In this document: piece after piece, positions 5,386-13,153 of the stretch | Numbering within the stretch: position 1 is the stretch's first letter | How the letters are laid out: every line of letters begins with the position of its first letter | From: an uncultured Clostridia bacterium | GTDB lineage: Bacteria > Bacillota > Clostridia > Oscillospirales > Oscillospiraceae | NCBI GenBank assembly: GCA_946539175.1 | Contig: CAMNHH010000048.1 | Coordinates: forward strand, 1-14,076 | Direction of reading: 5' to 3' | DNA: 14,076 bases | The notes under the pieces: model-generated | The model's database searches: none | Told to the model about the DNA's origin: nothing | The model's input: the letters and a program-made list of their open reading frames with translations, nothing else | Translations under genes and position numbers: made by a program

Positions 5386-8300
5386 TTACCGGGCGGGCTT
5401 GACGTAGATCTGATAGACGAATCTGGCGTCCTTGTCGTTCTTGTAGCCGTAGGTGGTGAAGCCGTTGTAATACTCCAGCGCCTGGTTCTTATTGTTGTTG
5501 TAGGCGGCGTTGGTGCTGTGGACCACCACGCTGCCGGCTTCGCCGTCCAGGACCTCCAGATACCACAGGCTGTACTCGTTGGGGCTCTCCTCGAAGCTCA
5601 TGCCGTTGCCGGTGGGGGCGCTGGTCAGGTACTTCCCGTCGGCCATCTTCAGATAGAAGTTGGCGCTGTCGCCCTCGGCGTATTCCACGGTGTAGACCGC
5701 CGCGCCCTCCACAGGCGCCAGCTTGTCGCCCACAGGCTCCACGGAAACGCCGTTGACCTTCTTCCCGTTCAGGCTGTCGGCCAGGGCCAGCTTCTGGGCG
5801 GGATGGTAGATCAGGATCTGGCTGCCTTCGCTGACGGCGGTGCTCAGGGTGAAGCCGTCGGCGGGGGCCACGGGCTTCTCCTCCAGACCGTCCAGGGCGG
5901 CCCGGAGGGCGTTGTAAGCCTCGGTAACGGTGCGCTGGTCCTTGTCGGCGTCAGCCATGACGGTTTTGGCAGCGGCCAGGGCCTCATCCAAGGCGGCCAG
6001 GCTGGCCTCGGTGTAGAGGCTGCGGTCCAGGGCCTCGGCCTCGGCAATGGCGGCCTCCAGCGGGGCGGTATCCAGCTCGCTGGCCCAGATCTCCAGCTCC
6101 TCCCGGGAGCGGACCCGGAGACGCTTGATATACAGGGAGGGATCGTCCACGATCACCTGGCCGTCGGCGCCGCCGTTCTCCTCGTCCACGTCACGGGAGC
6201 CGATGCCGATGCCCTCAATGTTCATGCCGACCGCGATGCCGTCCAGGGCGTGGGACTCCTTCTGGATGTAGGCGTTGATGAAGAACATGGCCTGCTCGCC
6301 GGAGCCGTCGTCCACGTAGATCTTGTCCACCACGCCGGCGGTCTCATGGATCTCGGTGATGACGCCGCTAACCTGCATCAGATTGCCGATGTTGTCATCG
6401 CTCATGGCCTCGGCGCAGCTGACGGGCTTGGGCTCCACCTCCTTCAGGTCGTTGGAGATGACCTGGATGGAGCCGTTGTACTCGTTGGACAGGTTCAGCT
6501 CGATCTCCCCACAGTAGTAGGTGACGCCGCCGTGGACCCGGACCTGCTCACCGATGTAATAGTAGCCGGAGACGGGGAAGCAGTTGATGCCCCGGGTCTC
6601 GTCCTGCACGTAGATGCAGTCGAAGAAGGCGGTATCCTTGTCGTAGTCGGAGGCGTTGGAGGTGACGGTGCCCTCCACGGTGAACTCCTGGCCCACCTGG
6701 CCCTGGTGGACCTGCTCGATGGGGGTGATCTCCCCGGTGAAGGGGCCGTCCCGCAGGTAGTCCAGGATGTTGCAGACCAGGCTGTAGTTCACGTACTGCT
6801 CGTTGGCCGGGTCGCCGTCCTTCAGGTCGAAGGTGGTGATGAAGGTGGCGCCGGCGCAGAGCAGGAAGCCGCCGCCGGGGAGCTGCTCCACGGTGATCAG
6901 GGAGAAGCTGCCCTTATCGGCCATGATCACGTCGTTGTCGTAGTCCGGCACGTAGGAGGAGCCGGTGAAGTTGGCCTTGTAGGAGGCCACCCAGGTGCTG
7001 GGATAGGGGGCAATCAGCGTGGTCACGGGGGCCGTGACGGGCAGCTCCTCGCCCATGAACTCCGTCAGCTTGCGGAGCACCGCAGCCGCCTCGGCCCGGG
7101 TGGTGCCCGCCTTGGCCTTCAGATAGAGCTTGCCGTCGTCCTCCTTGGAGCCGCCGATCAGATTGTTGGCGAGGGCCCATTTCATGGGCTCCACGGCGAA
7201 CCTGTTGATGTCGTCGCCGTCGGGGAATACGCTCAGATCCGCGGAGCCGGTGCGCTCCAGGCCCTTGTACTTCACGTAGGCGGAGAGGAAGGTCACCATC
7301 TCCTGCCGGGTCACCACGCCGCCCCGCTCGAAGGTGCTGGGGCTGCGCCCGGCGGTGATGCTGTTCGCGTAGGCCCAGAGGATGGCCCTGTAGGAATAGT
7401 TCGTGGACTTCACGTCGGTGAAGGGGTTCTCCACGCTGGCTTCGGGGCTGCCCGCCATCTTCCAGAGGATGTAGACGAACATCTCACGGGTCAGCGTGGC
7501 GTTGGGCTCGAATTTGTCCGCGGCAGTGCCGCCCATGATGCCGTGCTCCAGGGCGAAGTCCACAGCGGAGTGATACCAGCCCTTCCGGTTCACGTCGGTG
7601 AAGCGGAAGCAGGGATCGGAGACGATGCCGGTGCCGTTGTAGATCTGGTACTGGCCGTTGGAGGAGGGATAGATGCCCTGGGTGAAGACGTGGTCCCCCA
7701 CCAGCTCCCGGCCGTTGAAGTTGATCCGGTAGGCCTCGTTCAGCTTCCGGTCATTGTCCACCACGATGCCCCGGACGAAGCGGGTCTGGGCGCCCACGGC
7801 CTCGTTGACCAGGTTGGAGATGTTGGCGGAGGCGTAGCGATAGCTGTCCTGGCCGTCCACCAGCTCCTCGTAGTCATAGCGGTCGGACTTGGAGAAATTC
7901 AGGATGCTGCCGCCCTTGGCCGCAAAATCGGCAATGGCCTCCAGCTCCTCGGCGGTCCAGACCGGAGGCACGGTGGTCTCGTTGATCCGGGGCACCGTCA
8001 GCAGGATGGCCTTGTACTTGGACAGATTCTCCTTGGTCATCTCGCCCTCGCCGATGTACTGGCAGATGATGCCGTGCTGGGCGCAGATCTGCAGGAAGGA
8101 GCTGTCGCTGCCGGCGTAGTCGCCGGAGACGTAGAAGTTCTTGTGGCCGTTGTCCAGGCCGATGAAGGTCACCAGGGAGGGGGGATAGGAGGTCTCGGAG
8201 ATGGTCTTGGAGTAGCTCAGCTCCTTGTCCTTATAGACCACCTGGAAGGTGACGGTGACGCTGTAGCTCTTCTTGGCGGCGGGCTCGGTGAGGCTGGGCG

Positions 8301-11300
8301 TGAAGGGGAGCTTGATCTCCTCGGTCTTGCCGGGCTCCACAACGCTTTCGATGCCGCTCACGTCGGCCAGCACCCGGCCCTCGGCCTCGATCTGGTAGCC
8401 GTGGAGATACAGGGGCACGGATTCAGAGCCGTTGGTCAGCTTGGCGATCACGGTCTCCTCCTCGCCCTGCACGGCCACGGAGGCGCTGGTCTCCAGGTCG
8501 GCGCCAACGGGGACGGCCTCCTTGACCCAGACGGGGGCGGTGACGGCGATCTGGCCGTCGGCCTCCACCACGCGGACGTAGTAGTAGGAGTCGGTGTTGG
8601 ACAGCTCGATCTCCCCGTTGAAGCTGACGTCGTTCACCTCCCGCTTGGCCAGGGTCTTGCCGCCGTTGCCGATGACCTCCACCGTGGCGATGGCGTCGTT
8701 CCGGTCGGGATCGGTGACGTTCAGCTTCACGGTGACGGTCTCAGGCTGGCTGTCCTCGTCCAGAGGGGCGATGTCGCCCAGCTTGTAGCTCACGCCGGCA
8801 GCCTCCAGCTCGTAGCGGATCTGGAGGTTCTGGTCCTCGGTGGCGTAGATCCGACGGGCGTCCAGGGCCCGGTACAGGCCGATCTCAGAGAAGTCGTCGG
8901 TGAGGATCACGTCCCGGCAGCTGTTGGAGGAGCCCCAGCCGCCCTTGTGGTTATCCTGGTTGTTGGTGGGACCCACGTGCCAGCCCATGGACAGGCACAG
9001 GTCGTACTCGGAGTAGGAGGGGAAGTAGGCGGAGCCGCCCACCTTGCCCTCGCCGTTGCCCACCTCGATCAGATTCAGCACGTCGTCCCGCTGGGTGGTG
9101 TAGCCCGCGTAGTTGTCGAAGTTGCCGAAGGTCTTGCCGGGGTGGTTGAACTGGGAGACCACGGGCACGGGACTGCCCGCGGCGTCGAAGGCGATGTACT
9201 TGGTGGCGTTGACGCCGGTGACCTCGGCGCCGTCCCGGGTGGTCTTGGCCTCAGCGCCGTCCACGTCCAGTCCCTTGTCGGCGTTGGCCATCAGGTCGTT
9301 GTAGCGGTGCATGCCGGCGTAGCCGCTCTTGTTGTTGAGCTCGGCGTTGTTCCGGGAGACCACGCCGTAGGTGTTGAAGCTGTTGGTATGGCCGGGTCCG
9401 CCGGACCAGGTCATCTCGTAGCCGTAGACGCAGAGGAAGTCGTCGTAGCGCTCGTTGTACTCCCTGGCGGTGGCCCGGGCCTCCTCCCACTTGCTGGTGC
9501 TGCCCGCCGCGTTCTTCAGCAGGGAGTCCAGCTTGTAGTAGCTGGAGGTGGTGGCGGTGGAGGTGGTGTCAAAGTAGTTGGAGTGGTCGGTGACGATGAG
9601 GAAGTCCATATCCTCCACCCCCTGGGCGTGGGTGTAGGCGTCCTCCAGGGTGCCGGCACCGTCGGAATACTCGGCGGTGTGGGCGTGGATCTGACCGAAG
9701 TACAGGGTCTCGCCGCCCTCACCGATGAAGAAGTTCCAGGTCTTGCTGACCCGCTTGCCGTCGGCCCGGGTGATGGTGACGGAAACGCTGTGCTTGCCGT
9801 CGGCCAGGTCCTCGGCGGGGGTATAGCTCAGCTTGCTGCCGCTGACCTGGGCCGGAACGGCCTCATCGTCCAGCAGCATCTCAAAGCTGGGGTTCTCCTT
9901 GACGTTGGCGAAGGTGACGCCGATCTCGGGCCGCTTCTCCTCGCCGGTGGCGGAGTTGGCGGCGGGCAGGTTGCTCAGAATCAGGGGCTCGTCCAGAATC
10001 TCGACGGTCTTCGTGTCGTCGTAGCGCTTGCCCAGCGCGTCGGTGACGGCGACCCGGACCGTGAGCTGCTTGCCCCCCTCCAGGGCCGCGGCGGGCACGG
10101 TGAAGCTGCCCTTGCGAATCTCCAGGCTGTGGGCGGCGGTCTGGAAGCTGCCGTCGTCCACCTTGTAGGAGGCGGTGATCTGGGTGGGCTCGCTGACGTC
10201 GCGGATCTCAAACTCCACCGCGCAGTCGGAGCCGATGGCGGGCACGAGGTCCTGGATGGTGACCTCGGGGTTGACCACGTAGCCGGCCTCGTCCCTGTCC
10301 TCCATGGGGACAAAGTTCATGGCGAAGAGCTCCGGGGTGGCAGACTTGAAGGTCCAGCCGGAGAACACGTCGTTGAAGAACTCCACGCAGCACTTGGAGC
10401 TCCGGTAGCGGGCCGCCACGTTGTACATGGCGTAGCCGCCGGAGATCTCCGTCAGGGTCCACTGGGTGTAGCCCTTCTTGTCGGCCTCGGGCTCCTCGAT
10501 CATCAGCAGGGTCTCGTCGTTTTCGACCTGGCCCTGCTCGTTGGTCCTGTTCTCCGGCATGGCCAGGTACTTGCCGTTGTTTTCAAAGCGATAGTAGGTC
10601 GTGCCGCCCTCGGCGGCGCACTCCACGGTGAAGATCATGCCGCCGTCGGCCACGTTTTCGTAGTCGATGCTGCCGTCCCCGTTGAGAATCGCCGCAGCGG
10701 CCTCCAGGGCGGGGGCTGCCACGTCGGCGCCGGTGGGCTGGCCCATGACCGCCTTGGCGTTGTGGTTGTAGATCACGTACTTGCCGCCGTTGACGGGCAG
10801 GGCGCCGGCCTCCATGATCTCACCCACCCGGCCGTCCTCGTCGGCCTCGGTGGAGGCCACCTTGAACTGGTAGAGGGCAGTGGTGTCGTTGCCGTTCTTA
10901 TCCTTGGCGTAGTAGGAGTAGGGGCTGATCTGCTGGCCCCGGTACTGCTCCAGGTAGACCTCGCCGGTGCCGTTCCAGCGATACTCCGCGTTCTTGATGT
11001 TGTAGTATCCCGCCTTGCCGGCCTGGTCCGGCACGAAGGTCCACTTGGAGCCGTGCTCCACGGCGTCGGTCAGCACCAGCTTTTCCTTGTTGTCGGCGTC
11101 CAGATCCTTGACGGTCATATACTTGCCGCCGACGGTCATGTAGTAGTCGGAGCCGGTCCTAATGAACCGGACGATGGCGGTGCCGTTGGGCAGGGACTGG
11201 ATTTTTTTGCCGTCGGTGGTGGCGGTGGCCGCCTTGGCCGGGGCCTTCCCGTCGGCAATGTCCGCGCCCATGACGTAGCCTTCCGCGTTGTAAAGAACAC

Positions 11301-11442
11301 CGTAGCTGCCGTCAGCGGGCAGGCCGTTGACAAAGCTCGCGGCGGAGCCCTCGTCCACGGCAACGGCCGTCACGGGCAGCGCGGAGAGAACCATGACCAA
11401 TGCCAGCAGCAGGGCCAGGGCTCTTGTTTTGTGCTTGCTCAT
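5386..11442 (-). CDS. Giant secreted PHP-domain (CehA-like) metallohydrolase with SLH, OB-fold and FIVAR-like domains
   Basis: An intact 2018-residue surface protein. Order by eye: signal peptide (1-28); two related beta-rich modules (about 43-195 and 217-380); Ig-like linkers (about 390-575). Next is a PHP/CehA-like metal-dependent hydrolase (about 578-895) with IHAH (H586, H588), SDG (D594), TDHSN (D619, H620), GHTN (H685), FNHPG (H767) and NNQDNH (D830, H832). Ig-like domains follow (about 898-1085). A GATase1-like fold (1091-1275 and 1474-1565) is interrupted by three SLH units (about 1278-1331, 1340-1392, 1405-1462). Last come two OB-fold-like domains (about 1570-1665 and 1672-1780), a FIVAR-like helical module (1790-1855) and a third beta-rich module (1863-2018). 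PHP enzymes hydrolyse phosphoesters or related bonds using bound metals; the substrate is unknown. SLH units suggest wall anchoring. The ATG at 11442 has AGGAGG 8 bases upstream. TATGAT hexamers at 11523-11533 may be its -10 box, but no good -35 is seen. A terminator follows at once. Confidence 0.88.
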   Translation of the reverse strand: MSKHKTRALALLLALVMVLSALPVTAVAVDEGSAASFVNGLPADGSYGVLYNAEGYVMGADIADGKAPAKAATATTDGKKIQSLPNGTAIVRFIRTGSDYYMTVGGKYMTVKDLDADNKEKLVLTDAVEHGSKWTFVPDQAGKAGYYNIKNAEYRWNGTGEVYLEQYRGQQISPYSYYAKDKNGNDTTALYQFKVASTEADEDGRVGEIMEAGALPVNGGKYVIYNHNAKAVMGQPTGADVAAPALEAAAAILNGDGSIDYENVADGGMIFTVECAAEGGTTYYRFENNGKYLAMPENRTNEQGQVENDETLLMIEEPEADKKGYTQWTLTEISGGYAMYNVAARYRSSKCCVEFFNDVFSGWTFKSATPELFAMNFVPMEDRDEAGYVVNPEVTIQDLVPAIGSDCAVEFEIRDVSEPTQITASYKVDDGSFQTAAHSLEIRKGSFTVPAAALEGGKQLTVRVAVTDALGKRYDDTKTVEILDEPLILSNLPAANSATGEEKRPEIGVTFANVKENPSFEMLLDDEAVPAQVSGSKLSYTPAEDLADGKHSVSVTITRADGKRVSKTWNFFIGEGGETLYFGQIHAHTAEYSDGAGTLEDAYTHAQGVEDMDFLIVTDHSNYFDTTSTATTSSYYKLDSLLKNAAGSTSKWEEARATAREYNERYDDFLCVYGYEMTWSGGPGHTNSFNTYGVVSRNNAELNNKSGYAGMHRYNDLMANADKGLDVDGAEAKTTRDGAEVTGVNATKYIAFDAAGSPVPVVSQFNHPGKTFGNFDNYAGYTTQRDDVLNLIEVGNGEGKVGGSAYFPSYSEYDLCLSMGWHVGPTNNQDNHKGGWGSSNSCRDVILTDDFSEIGLYRALDARRIYATEDQNLQIRYELEAAGVSYKLGDIAPLDEDSQPETVTVKLNVTDPDRNDAIATVEVIGNGGKTLAKREVNDVSFNGEIELSNTDSYYYVRVVEADGQIAVTAPVWVKEAVPVGADLETSASVAVQGEEETVIAKLTNGSESVPLYLHGYQIEAEGRVLADVSGIESVVEPGKTEEIKLPFTPSLTEPAAKKSYSVTVTFQVVYKDKELSYSKTISETSYPPSLVTFIGLDNGHKNFYVSGDYAGSDSSFLQICAQHGIICQYIGEGEMTKENLSKYKAILLTVPRINETTVPPVWTAEELEAIADFAAKGGSILNFSKSDRYDYEELVDGQDSYRYASANISNLVNEAVGAQTRFVRGIVVDNDRKLNEAYRINFNGRELVGDHVFTQGIYPSSNGQYQIYNGTGIVSDPCFRFTDVNRKGWYHSAVDFALEHGIMGGTAADKFEPNATLTREMFVYILWKMAGSPEASVENPFTDVKSTNYSYRAILWAYANSITAGRSPSTFERGGVVTRQEMVTFLSAYVKYKGLERTGSADLSVFPDGDDINRFAVEPMKWALANNLIGGSKEDDGKLYLKAKAGTTRAEAAAVLRKLTEFMGEELPVTAPVTTLIAPYPSTWVASYKANFTGSSYVPDYDNDVIMADKGSFSLITVEQLPGGGFLLCAGATFITTFDLKDGDPANEQYVNYSLVCNILDYLRDGPFTGEITPIEQVHQGQVGQEFTVEGTVTSNASDYDKDTAFFDCIYVQDETRGINCFPVSGYYYIGEQVRVHGGVTYYCGEIELNLSNEYNGSIQVISNDLKEVEPKPVSCAEAMSDDNIGNLMQVSGVITEIHETAGVVDKIYVDDGSGEQAMFFINAYIQKESHALDGIAVGMNIEGIGIGSRDVDEENGGADGQVIVDDPSLYIKRLRVRSREELEIWASELDTAPLEAAIAEAEALDRSLYTEASLAALDEALAAAKTVMADADKDQRTVTEAYNALRAALDGLEEKPVAPADGFTLSTAVSEGSQILIYHPAQKLALADSLNGKKVNGVSVEPVGDKLAPVEGAAVYTVEYAEGDSANFYLKMADGKYLTSAPTGNGMSFEESPNEYSLWYLEVLDGEAGSVVVHSTNAAYNNNKNQALEYYNGFTTYGYKNDKDARFVYQIYVKPAR

Positions 11443-11479
11443 TGCGTTTCCTCCTGTTTCATATTTTTACAGGGGCGCC

Positions 11480-11496
11480 GCCCGGAAAATCCGGGC
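11480..11496. repeat. Triloop palindrome in the leader of the 2018-aa gene
   Basis: GCCCGGA - AAA - TCCGGGC is a perfect 7-bp stem with a 3-base loop, about 38 bases before the ATG of the giant gene. It has the same 7-3-7 geometry as the hairpins at 5124-5158, 5299-5315 and 12399-12415. No T-run follows on either strand, so it is not a standard terminator. Confidence 0.6.
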
Positions 11497-11592
11497 ATAC
11501 GTCCACCTATAATGACACTTGTATCATATCATAGTCTTTTCGGGATTTCTACAGGTATTTTCTGATTCTTTGTAGAATTTTACCCGGGCGCG

Positions 11593-11601
11593 TGGTATAA
11601 T
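11593..11601 (+). promoter_or_regulatory. Extended -10 promoter of rlmA
   Basis: TGGTATAAT gives a perfect TATAAT at 11596-11601 with the TGn extension at 11593-11595. No strong -35 hexamer lies 17 bases upstream; TTGTAG is 20 bases away. Transcription would start near 11608, leaving a leader of about 165 bases that contains palindromic repeat copy B. Confidence 0.65.
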
Positions 11602-11615
11602 CTGAGCGGCAAATC

Positions 11616-11739
11616 GGGATTTGGCGGGGAGCGGCAACAGGCATCAGGCAATCGGCAATAGGAGAACGACGGGACAATGCCGCTTCTCCGTCTCCTGCTG
11701 CCCGTTGCCTATTCAACGATTGCCTGATCGCCAAATCCC
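11616..11739. repeat. GGCAAT-family palindromic repeat, copy B (rlmA leader)
   Basis: A nested imperfect inverted repeat. GGGATTTGGCG (11616-11626) pairs with CGCCAAATCCC (11729-11739). CAGGCAATCG (11645-11654) pairs with CGATTGCCTG (11717-11726). GGCA/AGGAGA (11654-11665) pairs with TCTCCT/TGCC (11691-11702). GGCAAC (11633-11638) could alternatively pair with GTTGCC (11704-11709), which excludes the previous fold. It shares GGCAATAGGAGAACG (11654-11668) and CGTCTCCT with copy A at 1334-1449. It lies between the likely rlmA promoter and start codon. Confidence 0.82.
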
Positions 11740-11774
11740 ATTCTGACGCATCCGAGAAAAGACTGGAGAACCAA

Positions 11775-12578
11775 ATGAACGCTGAAATACTGATCTGCCC
11801 GGTCTGCGGCGGCGCGCTGGCCCAGACGGGGCGCTCCCTGCGCTGCGGGGCGGGCCACTGCTTCGATCTGGCGAAGGAGGGCTACGTGAACCTGCTCACC
11901 GGCTCCAGGCCCGGCGACGCCACCGGCGACAGCAAGGAGGCGGCCCGCTTCCGCCGGGACTTTCTGAACAAGGGCTACTACGCTCCCCTGCGGGAGGCCC
12001 TGACCGCCCGGTACGCGGCCCGGGAGGGACGCCTGCTGGACTTCTGCTGCGGAGAGGGCTACTACACCGCCGCCCTGGCGGCCCTGCCCGGGCTGGAGGT
12101 CTGGGGCTTCGACCTTTCCCGGGAGATGGTGCGGCTGGCGGCGAAGCGGAGCCCGGCCATGGGTCTTTTCGTGGCGAACCTGGCCCGGCTGCCGGTGCGG
12201 GCGGAGGCCTTCGACTGGGCCACCCTGCTCTTCGCCCCCTTCCGGGAGGACGCCCTGCTGCGGGTTCTGAAGCCCGGCGGCGGCCTGACCCTGGTGGTGC
12301 CGGGGCGGCGGCATCTCTACGGTCTAAAGCAGGCGGTCTACGACCGGCCCTACGAGAACGACGAGGCCCTGCCCCCAACCGCCGACCTGCGGCTGCTGCG
12401 TACGCTTCGCGTACGGGAACGGATCACCCTGGAAAGCCGGGCCGATGTTCAGGCCGTCTTCCGCATGACCCCCTACTACTACCGCAGCTCCCCCGCCGAC
12501 CGGGCCAAGCTGGAGGGCCTGGAAACCCTGGACACGGAGATCGAATTCCTGCTGGCGGAGTACGCCCGGACGGATTGA
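11775..12578 (+). CDS. rlmA: 23S rRNA (guanine-N1)-methyltransferase, RlmA family
   Basis: A 267-residue SAM-dependent methyltransferase that in known members modifies helix 35 of 23S rRNA (G745 in the Gram-negative RlmA-I type, G748 in the Gram-positive RlmA-II/TlrB type). Diagnostic features are an N-terminal zinc-finger CPVC (C8, C11) plus C24 and H28, followed by the very typical FDLAKEGYVNLL (30-41). SAM motif I is LLDFCCGEGYYT (87-98), with a later KPGG motif. MTPYYYR near residues 233-239 matches the family's MTPF region. The length is normal. The ATG at 11775 follows GGAG at a suitable distance. TlrB-type members contribute to tylosin resistance in producers; the Gram-positive context suggests the G748 class, but that is inference. 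A perfect 17-base hairpin lies inside the gene at 12399-12415. Confidence 0.92.
   Translation: MNAEILICPVCGGALAQTGRSLRCGAGHCFDLAKEGYVNLLTGSRPGDATGDSKEAARFRRDFLNKGYYAPLREALTARYAAREGRLLDFCCGEGYYTAALAALPGLEVWGFDLSREMVRLAAKRSPAMGLFVANLARLPVRAEAFDWATLLFAPFREDALLRVLKPGGGLTLVVPGRRHLYGLKQAVYDRPYENDEALPPTADLRLLRTLRVRERITLESRADVQAVFRMTPYYYRSSPADRAKLEGLETLDTEIEFLLAEYARTD
12399..12415. repeat. Triloop palindrome inside rlmA
   Basis: CGTACGC - TTC - GCGTACG is a perfect 7-bp stem with a 3-base loop. It codes for about residues 209-214 (TLRVRE region) near the C-terminal third of the methyltransferase. Its CGTACG core resembles the GTAC-rich repeats at 12589-12615 and 13154-13179. The reading frame is preserved. 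Confidence 0.7.
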
Positions 12579-12588
12579 CGGCTCCGCC

Positions 12589-12615
12589 GGTACGCCTGTA
12601 CGTACGTACGCGGGG
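12589..12615 (+). repeat. GTAC-rich repeat, left copy
   Basis: Contains GTACGTACGTAC (12598-12609) flanked by GGTACGCCT on the left and GCGGGG on the right. It begins 11 bases after the rlmA stop. Its reverse complement matches 13154-13179 at 25 of 26 positions, so the two copies are inverted around the small cysteine-rich gene. Confidence 0.85.
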
Positions 12616-12676
12616 CTCCGTATCCTTTCTATAAAATTTTTCCGGGAATTTCTTCCCGAATTCCTCATATATTTAC

Positions 12677-12705
12677 TTGCTTCCCGGGAAATAATATGCT
12701 ATACT
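12677..12705 (+). promoter_or_regulatory. Promoter of the small cysteine-rich gene, with palindrome in the spacer
   Basis: TTGCTT (12677-12682), a 17-base spacer, and TATACT (12700-12705) make a good sigma-A type promoter about 38 bases before the ATG at 12744. The perfect palindrome TTCCCGGGAA (12681-12690) overlaps the end of the -35 box. A related inverted repeat CGGGAA-TTTC-TTCCCG lies at 12643-12658. These could be operator sites for a repressor; the regulator is unknown. Confidence 0.7.
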
Positions 12706-12743
12706 GAATCGTAGAAGTCCATCAAAAACAGGAGGGAACCATC

Positions 12744-13058
12744 ATGACGAAAACCATCAAGACCGTTCTGGCCATCATTGGCGCGCTGACTGCCGTCTGT
12801 GCGGTGCTGCTGCTCCTCAAGAAGAAGTTCGGCTGCAAGAAGTGCTGCTGCAAGAAGGACGAGGACTGCGGCTGCGAGCCCGAAACCGTAGAGGATTTCG
12901 TGGAGGAAGCCACCGCTGCCGCCGCGGAGACCGCCGAGGACAAGGCTGAGGCGCTGAAGGACGCCGCCGAGGAAAAGCTGGAAGAGGCCAAGGACAACGC
13001 CGAAGCCATCGTCGAGGAGTTCAAGGACTACGCCGACGTGGAGCTGCCCCAGGAATAA
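12744..13058 (+). CDS. Small single-pass membrane protein with cysteine cluster and acidic helical tail
   Basis: I do not recognise a family. The 104-residue protein starts with a short basic end and a hydrophobic segment (residues about 7-25), followed by KKK. This is consistent with an N-terminal membrane anchor and a cytoplasmic C-terminus, although a signal-anchor with outside tail is possible. Next is a cysteine cluster C31-x2-C34-C35-C36-x5-C42-x-C44 rich in lysine, which could bind metal or form disulfides. Residues about 45-100 are rich in Glu, Ala, Asp and Lys with heptad-like spacing, suggesting a long charged amphipathic helix, somewhat like YtxH-type or LEA-like stress proteins. 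The start has GGAGGG 7 bases upstream. It has its own promoter and terminator, so it is a single-gene unit between rlmA and the TraB-like gene. Confidence 0.8.
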   Translation: MTKTIKTVLAIIGALTAVCAVLLLLKKKFGCKKCCCKKDEDCGCEPETVEDFVEEATAAAAETAEDKAEALKDAAEEKLEEAKDNAEAIVEEFKDYADVELPQE

Positions 13059-13069
13059 GCCCCCCATGC

Positions 13070-13112
13070 AAAAAACGACCCGCCCCCATTCCGGGAGGCG
13101 GGTCGTTTTTTC
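13070..13112 (+). terminator. Intrinsic terminator of the small cysteine-rich gene
   Basis: AAAAAACGACCCGCC (13070-13084) and GGCGGGTCGTTTTTT (13097-13111) form a perfect 15-bp stem with a 12-base loop. The stem ends in six T on the plus strand and, by symmetry, six T on the minus strand. It starts 11 bases after the stop at 13058. It could act in both directions and so may also stop minus-strand transcription coming from the TraB-like gene. Confidence 0.92.
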
Positions 13113-13153
13113 TGATCCCATCAGAGAAATATTTTTATATCAGAACACCGGCT

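Noticed and set aside
11508..11513. TATAAT on the plus strand as a promoter for rlmA
   Set aside because: There is no reasonable -35 box 16-18 bases upstream, and the extended -10 at 11593-11601 is closer and better.
5518..11565. A 2015-residue open frame on the plus strand opposite the giant gene
   Set aside because: It is the antisense shadow of a high-GC gene: composition is Gly/Val/Leu/His-rich and repetitive with no domain motifs. The minus frame has a signal peptide, recognisable domains, a ribosome site and a terminator.
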